A stretch of 64,000 nucleotides of DNA from an uncultured Acetobacteraceae bacterium (GCA_903907955.1 CAIVPZ010000086.1:1-64000); one strand, 5' to 3'; positions 1 through 9,346 are shown, numbered from the stretch's first letter. Notes: generated from the sequence alone by a model not told the origin. A program made the numbers and translations.

Positions 1-175
1 CGACCCTGCCCGGCCTTGCGGCATGACGGCGAGCAACCATGGCGGTGTTCTCCAGCAAAGATATTTCCTTCCAACGACGCTAAAAGTTTCGGCACGCCCA
101 TGCAAGGGGCGCGAAATAAAACAAAACGATCGGAGGAAAAATCAATTATTACGCAGCGACATCGACGTATGGTGG
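1..175. other. Left-edge non-coding stretch
   Basis: I see no supported gene here. Reading frames that cross it on the plus strand are antisense shadows of the S10 peptidase gene that ends at 176. The stretch is AT-richer than the rest (for example around 60-150), as expected for a region between genes. Confidence 0.5.
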
Positions 176-1648
176 TCAGCGCTCGACCAACCCCCGCGCC
201 GCCTCGCGCAGCGCCGCCCGGCTGGCGTCACGCAGGTACAGCATGTGCCCGCCGGGCGTGACCAGCAGGCGCACCCGGTCCGGCGCGCCGATCTCGGGCA
301 GCTGCGCCAGCAGCAGCTTGGTGGTGAAATACGGGGTCACCAGGTCGTCGCGGCCATGCGCGACCAGCACGCGCAGCGCCGGGTCCAGCGCCAGCGCCTC
401 GCGCAACTGGTGTACCGAATCCGGCCGGCCCATGCCGTGCCCCCAGTTCCAGGCACGCGACACCGCCTCGTTCAGCACCTGGTACTGGCCATCGGGCTGC
501 CAGCCCAGCGTCCGGTACAGTGCCAGCATGCCGCTGGTCAGCGGCGCCCGCAATGCGTCCAGCACGGCGTCCGGCTGGTCGTTCCATGCGGCATCGGGCG
601 AGGCGTCCGGCGACGCCACCGTGCCGTCATAGAGGCTCGCCATTTCGCCCGGCACGCGCGCGCGCTGGAAGACATGCAGGTCGATCCGGCCGGCCCGGCG
701 GCGCACCAGCGCCGGATCGAGTCCGGTCAGCGCGGCCACCCGCACGGTCAGGCGCTCCACCGCGGCGGCATCGCGCCGGCCGCGCAGCAGGTCGGCGATG
801 AAGTCGGTCGCGGCATACTGCTCGACCGCCGCCAGATCCGGCTCGCGCCCGGCCGCCTCGGCCGCCACCGACGCCATCGAGGGCAGCAGCCCGGCGAGCG
901 ATAGCGGGTTGGTGTCGAACATCGGCCAGCCGAAATCCAGCACGGGCGAGACCAGCACCAGCCCGGTCACCCCCAGCCCCTGCTCGCTTTGCAGTGCGCG
1001 CACCAGGCGCGGGCCGCGGAACCCGCCATAGCTTTCCCCCACGATCAGCCGGGGCGAGGCGGTGCGGCCCTGCTGCACCGTCCAGCGCCGGATCACTTCG
1101 GCAAGCGGCGGGATGTCGCCGTCGACCGAGTAGAAGGTCCGGCGCACCTCCTCCGAATCGGTCGCCAGCCGGCTGAACCCGGTGCCCGGCGGGTCGATGA
1201 ACACGAGGTCGGTGAAGTCCAGCCAGGTCTGCGCATTGGGCACCGGCGTGGCGGGCGAGGACGGGGCCGGCGGCCCGTCCAGCGCCAGCCGCCACGGCCC
1301 CATCGCGCCCAGTTGCAGCCAGGCCGAGGCGGCGCCCGGGCCGCCGTTCACCGCGAAGGCCACCGGGCGGGTGAGGGCGTCGGAATCATCCAGCGTGTAG
1401 GCGAGGAAGGCGATATCGGCTTCCGGCCGCCCCTGCGCGTCGGTGAGGCGGAACGAGCCGGCGGTGGCGGTGAGGTGCAGGGTGCGCCCGGGAAGGGTCA
1501 GCGTGTGGTGTGTTATGCTGTCGTCCGGCAGCGGCGGGCGTGCCTCGGCTGCCTGGGCGCGCGGCGCCTCCGGCCGAGGGGCGGGCTGGGCGAGGGCGGG
1601 GGCCGCCAGCAGCAGCGCCGCGAGGAAACAAACTACGCGCACCTGCAT
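176..1648 (-). CDS. Serine carboxypeptidase-like protein (peptidase S10 family)
   Basis: A 490-residue exported hydrolase of the S10 alpha/beta-hydrolase family, whose characterised members remove C-terminal residues from peptides. Residues 1-20 form a signal peptide ending ALA-Q, so it should act in the periplasm. The nucleophile motif GESYGG places Ser206. The acid lies in HGRDDLVTPY (Asp434 or Asp435) and the histidine in PGGHMLY (His468). The oxyanion motif NGGPGAAS is at residues 101-108. Length matches bacterial members. The gene follows formate-tetrahydrofolate ligase by 19 bp on the same strand, so the two may share a transcript although no functional link is evident. The family call is good; the peptide substrate is unknown. 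Confidence 0.85.
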   Translation of the reverse strand: MQVRVVCFLAALLLAAPALAQPAPRPEAPRAQAAEARPPLPDDSITHHTLTLPGRTLHLTATAGSFRLTDAQGRPEADIAFLAYTLDDSDALTRPVAFAVNGGPGAASAWLQLGAMGPWRLALDGPPAPSSPATPVPNAQTWLDFTDLVFIDPPGTGFSRLATDSEEVRRTFYSVDGDIPPLAEVIRRWTVQQGRTASPRLIVGESYGGFRGPRLVRALQSEQGLGVTGLVLVSPVLDFGWPMFDTNPLSLAGLLPSMASVAAEAAGREPDLAAVEQYAATDFIADLLRGRRDAAAVERLTVRVAALTGLDPALVRRRAGRIDLHVFQRARVPGEMASLYDGTVASPDASPDAAWNDQPDAVLDALRAPLTSGMLALYRTLGWQPDGQYQVLNEAVSRAWNWGHGMGRPDSVHQLREALALDPALRVLVAHGRDDLVTPYFTTKLLLAQLPEIGAPDRVRLLVTPGGHMLYLRDASRAALREAARGLVER

Positions 1649-1667
1649 CTCCGTCCGGTGGCCTGGT

Positions 1668-3338
1668 TCAGAACAGCCCGTCGATCAGCCCGTCCGCGCC
1701 CAGCCCGATCCGCTCGGCGGCCGGCGGCCGCGGCAGGCCCGGCATGGTCATGACATCGCCGCAGATCGCCACCACGAAACCGGCCCCGGCCGACAGGCGC
1801 ACGTCGCGCACCGGCAGGACGTGCCCGTCCGGCGCGCCGAGCAGCGTCGGGTCGGCGCTGAAGCTGTACTGAGTCTTGGCGACGCAGACCGGCACGTGGC
1901 CGAAGCCGGCGCGCTCCCAGCCCGCCAGCTTCTTCGCCACCGCCGCCGGCAAGGCGATGTCGGTGGCCCGGTAGATCTCGCGGGCAATGGTGCGCAGCTT
2001 TTCGGCCAGGGGCATGTCGTCCGGATACAGCATGCGGAAGTCCGCCGCGCCGGCATCGACCTGCCGGGCCACCGCCGCGGCGAGTTGCATCGCCCCGGCC
2101 GAACCTTCGCCCCAGTGCGTGCACAGGTAGGCGCGGGTGCCGAGCCGCTCCAGCGCCGTCTGCACGCAGTCGATCTCGGCGTCGGTATCGGCGGAGAACC
2201 GGTTCAGCGCCACCAGCACCGGCACGCCGAATTTGCCAACATTTTCGACATGACGCGACAGGTTGGCGACGCCGCGGCGCACCGCCGCCACATCCTCGCG
2301 GCCCAGCTCGGCGCGGGCCAGGCCGCCATGCATCTTCAGCGCCCGCATGGTGGCGACCACCACCGCGCAGGATGGCGCGATGCCTTCCACCCGGCATTTG
2401 ATGTCGAAGAACTTCTCGCCGCCCAGATCGGCGCCGAAGCCGGCCTCGGTCACCACGATATCGGCCAGCTTGCGGCCGAGCCGGGTTGCCTGCAGCGAGT
2501 TGCAGCCGTGCGCGATGTTGGCGAACGGCCCGCCATGCACCAGCGCCGGCGAGCCTTCCAGCGTCTGCACCAGATTGGGCTGCAACGCATCGCGCAGCAG
2601 CGCGGCCATGGCACCGTGCGCCTTGAGGTCGCGCGCCGTCACCATCGAGCCGTCGCGCCTGGTGGCGACGACGATGCGGCCGAGCCGCTCCTGCAGATCG
2701 TCGAGGTCGCGGGCGAGGCAGAACACCGCCATCACCTCGGAGGCGACGGTGATGTCGAAGCCGTCCTCGCGGGCGGCACCGTTGGCGCCGTCGCCGAGAC
2801 CGATGACCACGTTGCGCAGGGCGCGGTCGTTGCTGTCGAGCGCCCGCCGCCAGGTCACGCGGCGCGGGTCGATGCCGAGCGCGTTGCCCCAGTAGATGTG
2901 GTTGTCCACCATCGCGGCGAGCAGGTTGTTGGCCGCGGTGATGGCGTGGAAGTCGCCGGTGAAGTGCAGGTTGATCTCGTCCATCGGCGCCACCTGCGCC
3001 CGCCCGCCGCCGGTGGCGCCGCCCTTGACGCCGAAACACGGGCCAAGGCTCGGCTCGCGCAGGCAGATCATGGTGCGCCGGCCGAGCGCGTTCAGCGCGT
3101 CGCCGAGGCCGATGGTGGTGGTGGTCTTGCCCTCGCCGGCCGGGGTGGGGCTGATGCCGGTGACCAGCACGAGGGCGCCGTCCGGCCGGTCCTGCACCGA
3201 GCGGATGAAGTCGAAGCCGACCTTGGCCTTGGTGCGCCCGAAGGGTTCCAGCGCGTCGGCGGGAATGCCGGCGCGGGCGGCGATCCGGGCGATCGGCAGC
3301 AGGGTCGCTGCGCGGGCGATTTCGAGGTCGGTGGACAT
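1668..3338 (-). CDS. fhs: Formate-tetrahydrofolate ligase
   Basis: The enzyme joins formate to tetrahydrofolate with ATP, giving 10-formyl-THF for C1 metabolism in the cytosol. The ATP-binding loop [13 protein letters not shown] is at residues 65-77, followed by conserved family sequence to the C-terminus. I chose the ATG at 3338 ([10 protein letters not shown]), giving 556 residues, the normal family length. The open frame continues upstream to 3605, but that part is Arg/Pro-rich and has no family resemblance, and a purine-rich GGGGGAACGAAACG lies just before 3338. Alphaproteobacteria use this ligase for formate assimilation or for returning formyl groups. No other C1 gene is adjacent. Confidence 0.96.
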   Translation of the reverse strand: MSTDLEIARAATLLPIARIAARAGIPADALEPFGRTKAKVGFDFIRSVQDRPDGALVLVTGISPTPAGEGKTTTTIGLGDALNALGRRTMICLREPSLGPCFGVKGGATGGGRAQVAPMDEINLHFTGDFHAITAANNLLAAMVDNHIYWGNALGIDPRRVTWRRALDSNDRALRNVVIGLGDGANGAAREDGFDITVASEVMAVFCLARDLDDLQERLGRIVVATRRDGSMVTARDLKAHGAMAALLRDALQPNLVQTLEGSPALVHGGPFANIAHGCNSLQATRLGRKLADIVVTEAGFGADLGGEKFFDIKCRVEGIAPSCAVVVATMRALKMHGGLARAELGREDVAAVRRGVANLSRHVENVGKFGVPVLVALNRFSADTDAEIDCVQTALERLGTRAYLCTHWGEGSAGAMQLAAAVARQVDAGAADFRMLYPDDMPLAEKLRTIAREIYRATDIALPAAVAKKLAGWERAGFGHVPVCVAKTQYSFSADPTLLGAPDGHVLPVRDVRLSAGAGFVVAICGDVMTMPGLPRPPAAERIGLGADGLIDGLF

Positions 3339-3445
3339 GCGTTTCGTTCCCCCACGGGCCGTGCCGGCGGCGACGGTCGCACCGCGCGGGTCCAGCTTAT
3401 CGGCCACCCGCCCCGGACCGGCAAGCCGGGCAGGGCGGGCGGGGA

Positions 3446-4006
3446 TCAGGCCGGGCGGCGGCGGCGGACGGCCAGAACGCCGGCGAGCGCGGTGGCGATC
3501 AGCGGCAGGGAAGCGGGTTCGGGAACTGTTGCGTCGCCGGCGGTGATCAGACGCTGCGTGCCATTGCAGGTGTTGATGCTGCCGGGGTTCTCCCAGCCAG
3601 TGCATTCGTAGGAGGATGCGCCGACGACGATCGGATTGATTCCGCCGGAGGGAAAAGCGTTGAGAGGGAAGCTGAACGCCAGTTGCAGGTATCCCGGGCC
3701 AGTCGCGGCGCTGAGGTCCAGAATCGTTGCGCCCGGTGGAAAGGACGGTGCGGGGCTTGTATTCGAGCTGTAGTCGTATTGCGGAAGCAGACTTCCGGCC
3801 GTAACGGCAATGTCAAAACCGTCAAGGTAGCCGGCGACGTTGATGCCGATCCAGCCGGTGGCCGTGCCACCGTCACTGAAGGTCGTGTCAACCAGCAACC
3901 ACGTCATGGCTGGCGCCGCCCGCGCAGCCGGTGCGGCAAAGCCCACAGAAAAACCAATGATGACGCAGCACGCAGCGGTCGCAGCATTGCGAAAACGATG
4001 TTGCAT
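3446..4006 (-). CDS. PEP-CTERM sorting-domain protein
   Basis: A secreted protein of 186 residues. It has an N-terminal signal peptide (hydrophobic residues about 12-30, ending ARA-AP) and a classical C-terminal sorting tail: the VPEPAS motif, a hydrophobic helix and a final RRRR cluster. In known systems the tail is recognised by an EpsH-type exosortase that processes the protein at the inner membrane during export, often linked to exopolysaccharide. The body is rich in Gly/Ser/Thr/Pro with two cysteines (Cys154, Cys165) and no enzymatic motif that I recognise. No exosortase gene lies in the window, so its processing enzyme must be elsewhere. It is divergent from the gene at 4204. Confidence 0.85.
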   Translation of the reverse strand: MQHRFRNAATAACCVIIGFSVGFAAPAARAAPAMTWLLVDTTFSDGGTATGWIGINVAGYLDGFDIAVTAGSLLPQYDYSSNTSPAPSFPPGATILDLSAATGPGYLQLAFSFPLNAFPSGGINPIVVGASSYECTGWENPGSINTCNGTQRLITAGDATVPEPASLPLIATALAGVLAVRRRRPA

Positions 4007-4203
4007 GAAACGGCCTCCCCGCTATCAAGTAGTTTTTTTTAATCTGATGGCCCCCATGAAAGCAACGTCATATTCCGGGAATCGGAATGGTGTCGCGGCC
4101 GTCGGGCAGCCTGTGTCACCGGCCTGCGTCCCGGCACGCGGCCATCGCGGAATCCGTGCAACCGGACGTTCGCCAGCGGCCACAGGACTGCTACAATGGG
4201 GGC
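4007..4203. promoter_or_regulatory. Divergent intergenic region upstream of the PEP-CTERM gene
   Basis: These 197 bp separate two divergently transcribed genes, so promoters for both should lie here. There is a run of T followed by TTAATCTGATGG near 4031-4048. I cannot assign -35/-10 boxes or an operator with any certainty. Confidence 0.35.
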
Positions 4204-4749
4204 ATGACATTACCATTCTCCCTGCCGGACTGGTTGCCATGGTGGGTGCCCATCGTGGTGCTGGTGCCCGCGTTGTTGTACTCGCTGGTGTTCCTGCTGA
4301 TGCCGTTCAGCGTGATCGGGCTGAAGGGGCGGCTGGAGGCGATCGAGGCGCGGCTCGACGAAATCCAGGGCGAGATCCGCGCGCTGGTGCTGCGCATGCC
4401 GGAGCAGCGCGGCCGCGGCCTGGATTGGGGCGACCCGATGCCGCCGATCCCGCCGGCGCGCGCCGAGGACGACCGGCCGCTGCGTCCGCCGATTCCGCCC
4501 GCCCCGGTGCAGGTGCCGCGGCGCCCGCCGGTGGAGCCGACCTACCGGCCGCCACCCGAGGCGCCCGATCCCACGGCGCCGTACGGTGAGCCGTCCTTCC
4601 AGGAGCCGCCTGGTGCGGATTATCCGCCCCTGCACGGCGAGGACCCCCGGTCGGGCGGCGCCGACGAGTATGGCGTCCCCCGCCGCCGGCCGGTGATCCG
4701 GCCGAACCGCCCGCCCCGCAGCGAGCCGCGGCTCGACTGGCCGCGCTGA
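4204..4749 (+). CDS. Small membrane-anchored protein with proline-rich tail
   Basis: An unrecognised protein of 181 residues. Residues 8-33 form one hydrophobic membrane segment (WLPWWVPIVVLVPALLYSLV). A short amphipathic coiled-coil-like stretch follows (residues about 36-58, LKGRLEAIEARLDEIQGEIR). The rest is low-complexity, Pro/Arg/Glu-rich sequence with many PPIPP and RPP runs, probably disordered. I chose the ATG at 4204 because the helix begins there; the frame is open from 4087 but that part shows no protein character. The 68-bp gap to the amidase contains a strong hairpin. It could be a small scaffold or envelope-associated protein; function unknown. Confidence 0.7.
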   Translation: MTLPFSLPDWLPWWVPIVVLVPALLYSLVFLLMPFSVIGLKGRLEAIEARLDEIQGEIRALVLRMPEQRGRGLDWGDPMPPIPPARAEDDRPLRPPIPPAPVQVPRRPPVEPTYRPPPEAPDPTAPYGEPSFQEPPGADYPPLHGEDPRSGGADEYGVPRRRPVIRPNRPPRSEPRLDWPR

Positions 4750-4755
4750 GGCGCC

Positions 4756-4780
4756 GCTGCCAGCCTGTTCGGCTGGCAGC
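4756..4780 (+). terminator. Strong hairpin between the membrane protein and the amidase
   Basis: GCTGCCAGCC, loop TGTTC, GGCTGGCAGC makes a perfect 10-bp stem. The outer TGAG (including the stop codon of the upstream gene) and CTCA can also pair across a 5-nt bulge. No T-run follows, so it is either a factor-dependent terminator or an mRNA-stabilising hairpin in the leader of the amidase gene. Confidence 0.45.
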
Positions 4781-4817
4781 CTCATGGGGGGGTGCTCACG
4801 ACCGAGGAGGACGCAGG

Positions 4818-5657
4818 ATGCGCATCAGCGTGGTGCAGATGAACCCGGGCCACGTGAAGGCCGACAACATCGTCCAGGCGGGCGCCCTGATCGACGCGGC
4901 GGTGGCGGCCGACCAGCCGGACCTGATCGCCCTGCCCGAGATGTGGGCCTGCCTGGGCGGCGACCGCGCCGCCAAGTTCGACCAGGCCGAGCACCTGCCG
5001 CCGCCCGGCAGCGACGCGCCGGGCGGCGAGGCCTACGAATTCCTGCGCGGCATCGCCCGCGCCCACCGCATCCACCTGCATGGCGGCTCGATTGCCGAGC
5101 AGGGCGGCGCGCAGTTGTTCAACACCACGCTGGCGTTCGACCCGTACGGGCGGGAACTGGCGCGCTACCGCAAAATTCACCTGTTCGACATCGTCACCCC
5201 GGACGGGCAGGGCTATCGCGAAAGCGCGACCTATGGCGCCGGCAGCGAGATCGTTACCTACACGGCGGGCGGGGTGAAGGTGGGGTGCGCCATCTGCTAT
5301 GATGTGCGATTCCCGGAACTGTTCCTGGCGCTGCGCCGGGCGGGCGCGGAGCTGATCCTGCTGCCGGCGGCGTTCACGCTGCAGACCGGCAAGGATCATT
5401 GGGAAACGCTGATCCGCGCCCGCGCCATCGAGACGCAGTGCTGGCTGGCCGCGCCCGCTACCTGGGGCCGGCACGTGGAGGGCACCCGGCAGGACCCCCG
5501 CTTCACTTTTGGGCATTCGCTGATCTGCGACCCTTGGGGCCATGTGGTGGCCAAGGTGTCCGACGGCACCGGCTGGGCGACGGCGCGTATCGACCCGGCG
5601 CTGACCGAGCGGGTGCGGCGGGACATGCCGGTGCTGGACCACCGGCGGCTGGCGTGA
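4818..5657 (+). CDS. Carbon-nitrogen hydrolase (nitrilase superfamily, Nit-type amidase)
   Basis: A cytosolic amidase of 279 residues. The nitrilase triad is visible: Glu41 in LPEMW, Lys119 in YRKIHLFD and Cys160 in ICYDVRFPE. The CYDVRFPE context matches the Nit1/Nit2 branch, whose studied members deaminate deaminated glutathione or omega-amides in metabolite repair. The start at 4818 has GAGGAGG about 8 bp upstream. It is followed 7 bp later by nadK, with which it is probably co-transcribed. The family is certain; the exact substrate (deaminated glutathione versus another short amide) is inferred from motif similarity only. Confidence 0.9.
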   Translation: MRISVVQMNPGHVKADNIVQAGALIDAAVAADQPDLIALPEMWACLGGDRAAKFDQAEHLPPPGSDAPGGEAYEFLRGIARAHRIHLHGGSIAEQGGAQLFNTTLAFDPYGRELARYRKIHLFDIVTPDGQGYRESATYGAGSEIVTYTAGGVKVGCAICYDVRFPELFLALRRAGAELILLPAAFTLQTGKDHWETLIRARAIETQCWLAAPATWGRHVEGTRQDPRFTFGHSLICDPWGHVVAKVSDGTGWATARIDPALTERVRRDMPVLDHRRLA

Positions 5658-5664
5658 GCCGCAC

Positions 5665-6477
5665 TTGACCCCGCTGCTGGTGCCGGTCGAACCGGCCGGG
5701 TTGCGTCCGGTGCCGCAGGGCCGGATCGCCTTCGTCGCATCGCCGACTCAGCTGGCGGCGGAAAGCCGGGCGCGGCTGGTGGCGCGTTATGGCGATTGTC
5801 CGCCGCTTCAGGCCGCGCTGATCGTTTCGCTCGGTGGCGACGGGTTCATGCTGGAGACGCTGCACCGGCTGCTCGGCACCGGTGTGCCGGTCTATGGCAT
5901 GAACTGCGGCTCGGTCGGGTTCCTGATGAATCCGTTCAGCGAGGATGATCTGCCGGAGCGGCTGGCCCGGGCGCAGGAAGCGGTGCTGCGGCCGCTGCGC
6001 ATGCACGCGGTGACGGCGACCGGGATGGTGGAGGAGGCGCTGGCGCTGAATGAGGTGTCGCTGCTGCGGCAGTTGCGCCAGACCGCCAAGATCCGCATCA
6101 GCATCGACGGCCGGGTGCGGCTGCCCGAGCTGATGTGCGACGGGGTGCTGGTGTGCACGCCGGCGGGATCGACGGCCTATAATTTGTCGGCGCACGGGCC
6201 GATCGTGCCGTTGTCGGCGAACCTGCTGCCGCTGACGCCGATCAGCGCTTTCCGGCCAAGGCGCTGGCGCGGCGCGTTGCTGCCCAGCACGGCGGAGGTG
6301 CTGTTCGAGGTGCTGGAGCCGGAGAAGCGTCCGGTGGCGGCGGTGGCCGATTCCACCGAGGTACGCAACGTGGTGTCGGTGGCCGTGTGCGAGGACCCCA
6401 AGGTGGCGGCGCGGGTGCTGTTCGACCCCGACCAGGGCCTGTCCGAGCGGATCATCGCCGAGCAGTTCACGGCATAG
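5665..6477 (+). CDS. nadK: NAD kinase
   Basis: Phosphorylates NAD to NADP in the cytosol. The diagnostic GGDG motif is at residues 57-60, followed by [10 protein letters not shown] (80-89) and the second signature [17 protein letters not shown] near residue 170. At 270 residues it is typical for the short alphaproteobacterial form. The only start near the N-terminus is a TTG at 5665, 7 bp after the stop of the amidase, suggesting translational coupling. It is convergent with ctrA; the space between them carries the hairpin repeat at 6484-6544. Confidence 0.95.
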   Translation: MTPLLVPVEPAGLRPVPQGRIAFVASPTQLAAESRARLVARYGDCPPLQAALIVSLGGDGFMLETLHRLLGTGVPVYGMNCGSVGFLMNPFSEDDLPERLARAQEAVLRPLRMHAVTATGMVEEALALNEVSLLRQLRQTAKIRISIDGRVRLPELMCDGVLVCTPAGSTAYNLSAHGPIVPLSANLLPLTPISAFRPRRWRGALLPSTAEVLFEVLEPEKRPVAAVADSTEVRNVVSVAVCEDPKVAARVLFDPDQGLSERIIAEQFTA

Positions 6478-6483
6478 CCGAAG

Positions 6484-6544
6484 GAATGGGGTGCAGGGGG
6501 CCGCTGCCCCCTGCCGGGCAGCGCCCTGGCCTTAACTTACTTGC
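6484..6544 (-). repeat. Dispersed double-hairpin repeat, copy R1
   Basis: Read on the minus strand this matches R2, R3 and R4: a GGCCAGGGCGCTGCCC half-hairpin, a second hairpin and a terminal CCCCATTC. The second hairpin is perfect here: GCAGGGGGC, loop CGCT, GCCCCCTGC at 6493-6514. It lies between the converging ends of nadK and ctrA, where it could serve as a bidirectional terminator, although no T-run follows. Confidence 0.7.
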
Positions 6545-6568
6545 TTGTGTACGCGCGCCGCCCCGCCG

Positions 6569-7357
6569 TCAGGCGACGTTGAACGCGTGCTCGAAGTCGA
6601 AAGGCGCCCCCGGCGCATGTGCGGGGGATACCGGCGCGGGTGCAGGCACCGCCGCCAGCGCGCCGTGCAGGGGGGCGTCGTGCAGGGACGGTTCGCGCAC
6701 CATGTAGCCGCGGCCCCACACCGTGCAGATCAGGTTGTCGGCGCCGGCCTGCGCCAGCTTTTTACGCAGCTTGCAGATGAAAACGTCGATGATCTTCATC
6801 TCTGGTTCGTCCATGCCGCCGTAGAGATGGTTCAGGAACGCCTCCTTGGTCAGGACCATTCCCTTGCGCAGCACCAGCAGTTCCAGGATTGCGTATTCCT
6901 TGCCGGTCAGGTGGACCGGCGTGCCGTCCACGGCGACCTCGCGGCTGTCGAGGTTGAGCAGCAGGTTGCCGATGTGCAGGGCTGGCTGGCTGAAGCCCTT
7001 GGTGCGGCGGACCACCGCCTGCATGCGGGCGATCAGCTCGGCCTTGTCGAACGGCTTGGTGAGGAAGTCGTCGGCGCCCAGGGCCAGGCCCTTCACTTTT
7101 GCCTGCGGCCGGGTCAGGCCGGACAGGATCAGCACCGGCACTTCGATGCGCGCCGCGCGCATGCGGCGGACGACGTCATACCCCTCCATGTCGGGCAGCA
7201 TGAGGTCGAGCACCATGATGTCGTAGTCGTAATGGCGGACCAGCTCGAGGGCTTCCTCGCCGGTATCGGCGTGGTCCACGACGGCGCCGCCGGAGCGCAG
7301 CGTGAGGGCGAGGCCGCGGGCTGAGGTGAGGTCATCTTCAACCAGGAGGACGCGCAT
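6569..7357 (-). CDS. ctrA: Cell-cycle response regulator CtrA (OmpR family)
   Basis: Master DNA-binding regulator of alphaproteobacterial cell cycle and motility. Receiver domain residues 1-120 have Asp8/Asp9, phospho-acceptor Asp51 (VLDLMLPD) and Lys101. The winged helix (125-223) contains the near-invariant CtrA stretches [20 protein letters not shown] and [12 protein letters not shown], which identify it as CtrA rather than a generic OmpR-type protein. I start at 7357 (MRVLLVED); a frame-upstream ATG at 7393 lies inside a direct repeat. At 262 residues it is longer than the usual 230-240 because of a C-terminal Ala/Pro/His tail (about 225-262, ending FNVA). It is divergent from fliI, and flagellar genes are a classic CtrA target class. 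Confidence 0.95.
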   Translation of the reverse strand: MRVLLVEDDLTSARGLALTLRSGGAVVDHADTGEEALELVRHYDYDIMVLDLMLPDMEGYDVVRRMRAARIEVPVLILSGLTRPQAKVKGLALGADDFLTKPFDKAELIARMQAVVRRTKGFSQPALHIGNLLLNLDSREVAVDGTPVHLTGKEYAILELLVLRKGMVLTKEAFLNHLYGGMDEPEMKIIDVFICKLRKKLAQAGADNLICTVWGRGYMVREPSLHDAPLHGALAAVPAPAPVSPAHAPGAPFDFEHAFNVA

Positions 7358-7526
7358 CGGTGGATACCTTCTGCTATCTTCGGTTGCAGGCATACCACCA
7401 TAACGCGAGCTTCACCACCAAATTTTCACCTTCTGCGAGTATATTTCCCGGAACGAGACGGAACAAACAGGGAAAGCGGCGCATCCTATGGTTGCAGGCA
7501 TATTTTCAGGCATGGGAAGTCGTTAA
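7358..7526. promoter_or_regulatory. ctrA-fliI divergent control region with 13-bp direct repeats
   Basis: A 169-bp divergent spacer, notably AT-richer than the flanking genes. GGTTGCAGGCATA occurs at 7382-7394 and again at 7490-7502; a shorter CAGGCAT follows at 7507-7513. The first copy lies 24 bp from the ctrA start and the second 24 bp from the fliI start. I looked for the CtrA box TTAA-N7-TTAA and found only one half (GTTAATTG at 7522-7529), so direct CtrA control cannot be claimed. Confidence 0.5.
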
Positions 7527-8906
7527 TTGAGACGCGGCTTCCTCGCCCAGCGCAGCGCCGCCGCCCTTGCCGCCCTGCACGACCTTCCCGCCATCAGGCT
7601 GGAAGGCCGTGTTGTCGGAGTCGCCGGCCTTGCCGTCGAGGTCGGCGGCCTGTCGCACCACCTCTCGGTCGGCGACCGCATCGCCCTGCGCAGCCGCGCC
7701 GGCCACGACGTGCCGGCCGAGATCGTCGGCTTCCGCGGCGGTCTCGCCCAGGCCATGACCTATGCCCCGGCGGACGGATTGGGTCCCGGCGCCGCGGCAC
7801 GTGCCGCCCTGCCGGCGCAAGGCGCGCCGCCTGGCGCGGTGCTCGCGGTGTCGGATGCCTGGATCGGCCGCGTCATTGATCCGCTCGGCCGGCCGCTGGA
7901 CGGGCGCGGCCCGCTGCCGCGCGGCGCGGTGGCGCTGCCGGTGCGCGCCGCGCCGCCGGAGGCCACGCAGCGCGCCCGGCTGGGCGAACGGCTTGACCTC
8001 GGTGTGCGGGCGCTCAATGCCTTTGCAACCTGCCGGCGCGGCCAGCGCCTCGGTCTGTTCGCCGCTTCCGGGGTGGGCAAGTCCACTCTGCTGGCCATGC
8101 TGGCCCGCCACACCGCCTGCGATGTCGCCGTGCTTGCCCTGGTCGGCGAGCGCGGGCGCGAGGTGCGCGAGTTCATCGAGGACGATCTCGGCGCCGCCGG
8201 CCTGGCGCGCGCGGTGGTGGTGGTCGCCACCTCCGACACGCCGCCGTTGATGCGCCGCACGGCGGCCTATGCCGCCATGACGGTGGCCGAGCATTTCCGC
8301 AACCAGGGCAAGTCGGTGCTGCTGCTGATGGACAGCGTCACCCGCTTCTGCCTGGGGCTGCGCGAGATCGGGCTGTCGGCCGGTGAGCCTCCGGCCACCC
8401 GCGGCTACCCGCCCAGCGTCTTCGCCGAGTTGCCGCGGCTGCTGGAGCGCGCCGGCCCCGGGCCGGAACTGCCGGGCCGGCCGGTCGGGCACATCACCGC
8501 CCTGTTCACGGTGCTGGTGGAAGGCGACGACCACGACGAACCGGTGGCGGACGCGGTGCGCGGCATCCTCGACGGCCACGTCATCCTCGACCGTCGCATC
8601 GGCGAGGGCGGGCGCTACCCGGCCATCGATGTTCTGCGCTCGCTGTCGCGCGCGGTGCCGGGCTGCAACAGCGAGGCCGAGAACGCATTGACCCGGCGCG
8701 CCCGCGCCATCATGGCGCTGCATGCCGACATGGCCGACCTGGTGCGCCTGGGCGCCTATCGCGCCGGCACCGATCCCGCGGTGGACGAGGCGATCGCCGT
8801 CGCCCCGCGGCTGGAGGCGGTGCTGCGCCAGGGCCGGGAGGAACGCAGTTCGCTGGCGGAAAGCTTCGCGCGGCTGCGCGCCGCCATTGAAGGAGCACCG
8901 GCATGA
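7527..8906 (+). CDS. fliI: Flagellum-specific ATP synthase FliI
   Basis: ATPase of the flagellar type III export apparatus at the cytoplasmic face, where it unfolds or unloads export substrates. Walker A is ASGVGKST (residues 180-187), the Walker B region is SVLLLMDSVTRF, and the F1-beta-like GERGREVREFIEDDL and GGRYPAIDVLRSLSR stretches are present. It has 459 residues, normal for FliI. The start is a TTG at 7527, preceded by GGGAAG 8 bp upstream; no ATG fits. It overlaps fliJ by 4 bp (ATGA). No other flagellar gene is in the window, so this is a detached fliI-fliJ pair next to ctrA. A non-flagellar type III ATPase is the alternative, less likely with this FliJ partner. Confidence 0.93.
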   Translation: MRRGFLAQRSAAALAALHDLPAIRLEGRVVGVAGLAVEVGGLSHHLSVGDRIALRSRAGHDVPAEIVGFRGGLAQAMTYAPADGLGPGAAARAALPAQGAPPGAVLAVSDAWIGRVIDPLGRPLDGRGPLPRGAVALPVRAAPPEATQRARLGERLDLGVRALNAFATCRRGQRLGLFAASGVGKSTLLAMLARHTACDVAVLALVGERGREVREFIEDDLGAAGLARAVVVVATSDTPPLMRRTAAYAAMTVAEHFRNQGKSVLLLMDSVTRFCLGLREIGLSAGEPPATRGYPPSVFAELPRLLERAGPGPELPGRPVGHITALFTVLVEGDDHDEPVADAVRGILDGHVILDRRIGEGGRYPAIDVLRSLSRAVPGCNSEAENALTRRARAIMALHADMADLVRLGAYRAGTDPAVDEAIAVAPRLEAVLRQGREERSSLAESFARLRAAIEGAPA

Positions 8907-9331
8907 GCCGCGATCCGCTGGAAACCCTGGTGCGGCTGCGCCGCGGCGTGGTGGAGGATGCCCGCCGGGCGCTGGCCGCCTGCCTGGAAGCCGAGGATGC
9001 CGCCAGCCGGGCAATGCGCTGCGCCGAAACGGCGATCTTCCGCGAACAGGAGGCGGCCGGCGGCCTCGACACCTCCGACGGCGCCGTCGAGGCTTTCGCG
9101 GCCTGGCTGCCGCAGGGCCGTCAGGCGGTGGCAAAGGCGCGCGACGCGCATGCCGATGCCGGCGCCGCCACCGTGCAGGCGCGTGCCGTGCTGGCAGCCG
9201 CCCGCGCCAGTGCCGAAGCGGCCGATCGGCTGCTGGCCAGCCGCGCCGCCGTTCGCGCGGCGGCGGCGGACCGGCATGCGCAGGCGGCGCTGGATGAGGC
9301 GGCGGCGCGCCGCGCCCGGGAGAACGGGTGA
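8903..9331 (+). CDS. fliJ: FliJ-like flagellar export chaperone
   Basis: A 142-residue, Ala/Arg/Glu-rich protein predicted to be almost entirely alpha-helical and coiled-coil, the expected fold of FliJ, which forms the central stalk of the FliI hexamer. Sequence conservation in this family is low, so the call rests on fold, size and the 4-bp overlap with fliI. Only one cysteine-containing segment (residues 30-41) breaks the helix pattern. The C-terminus is highly charged (AARRARENG). Immediately downstream is the R2 hairpin repeat. Confidence 0.75.
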   Translation: MSRDPLETLVRLRRGVVEDARRALAACLEAEDAASRAMRCAETAIFREQEAAGGLDTSDGAVEAFAAWLPQGRQAVAKARDAHADAGAATVQARAVLAAARASAEAADRLLASRAAVRAAAADRHAQAALDEAAARRARENG

Positions 9332-9346
9332 AGCGAGCAAGGCGGG

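Noticed and set aside
7515-7535. CtrA box upstream of fliI
   Set aside because: Only one TTAA half-site (GTTAATTG) is present; the second half at N7 spacing is missing.
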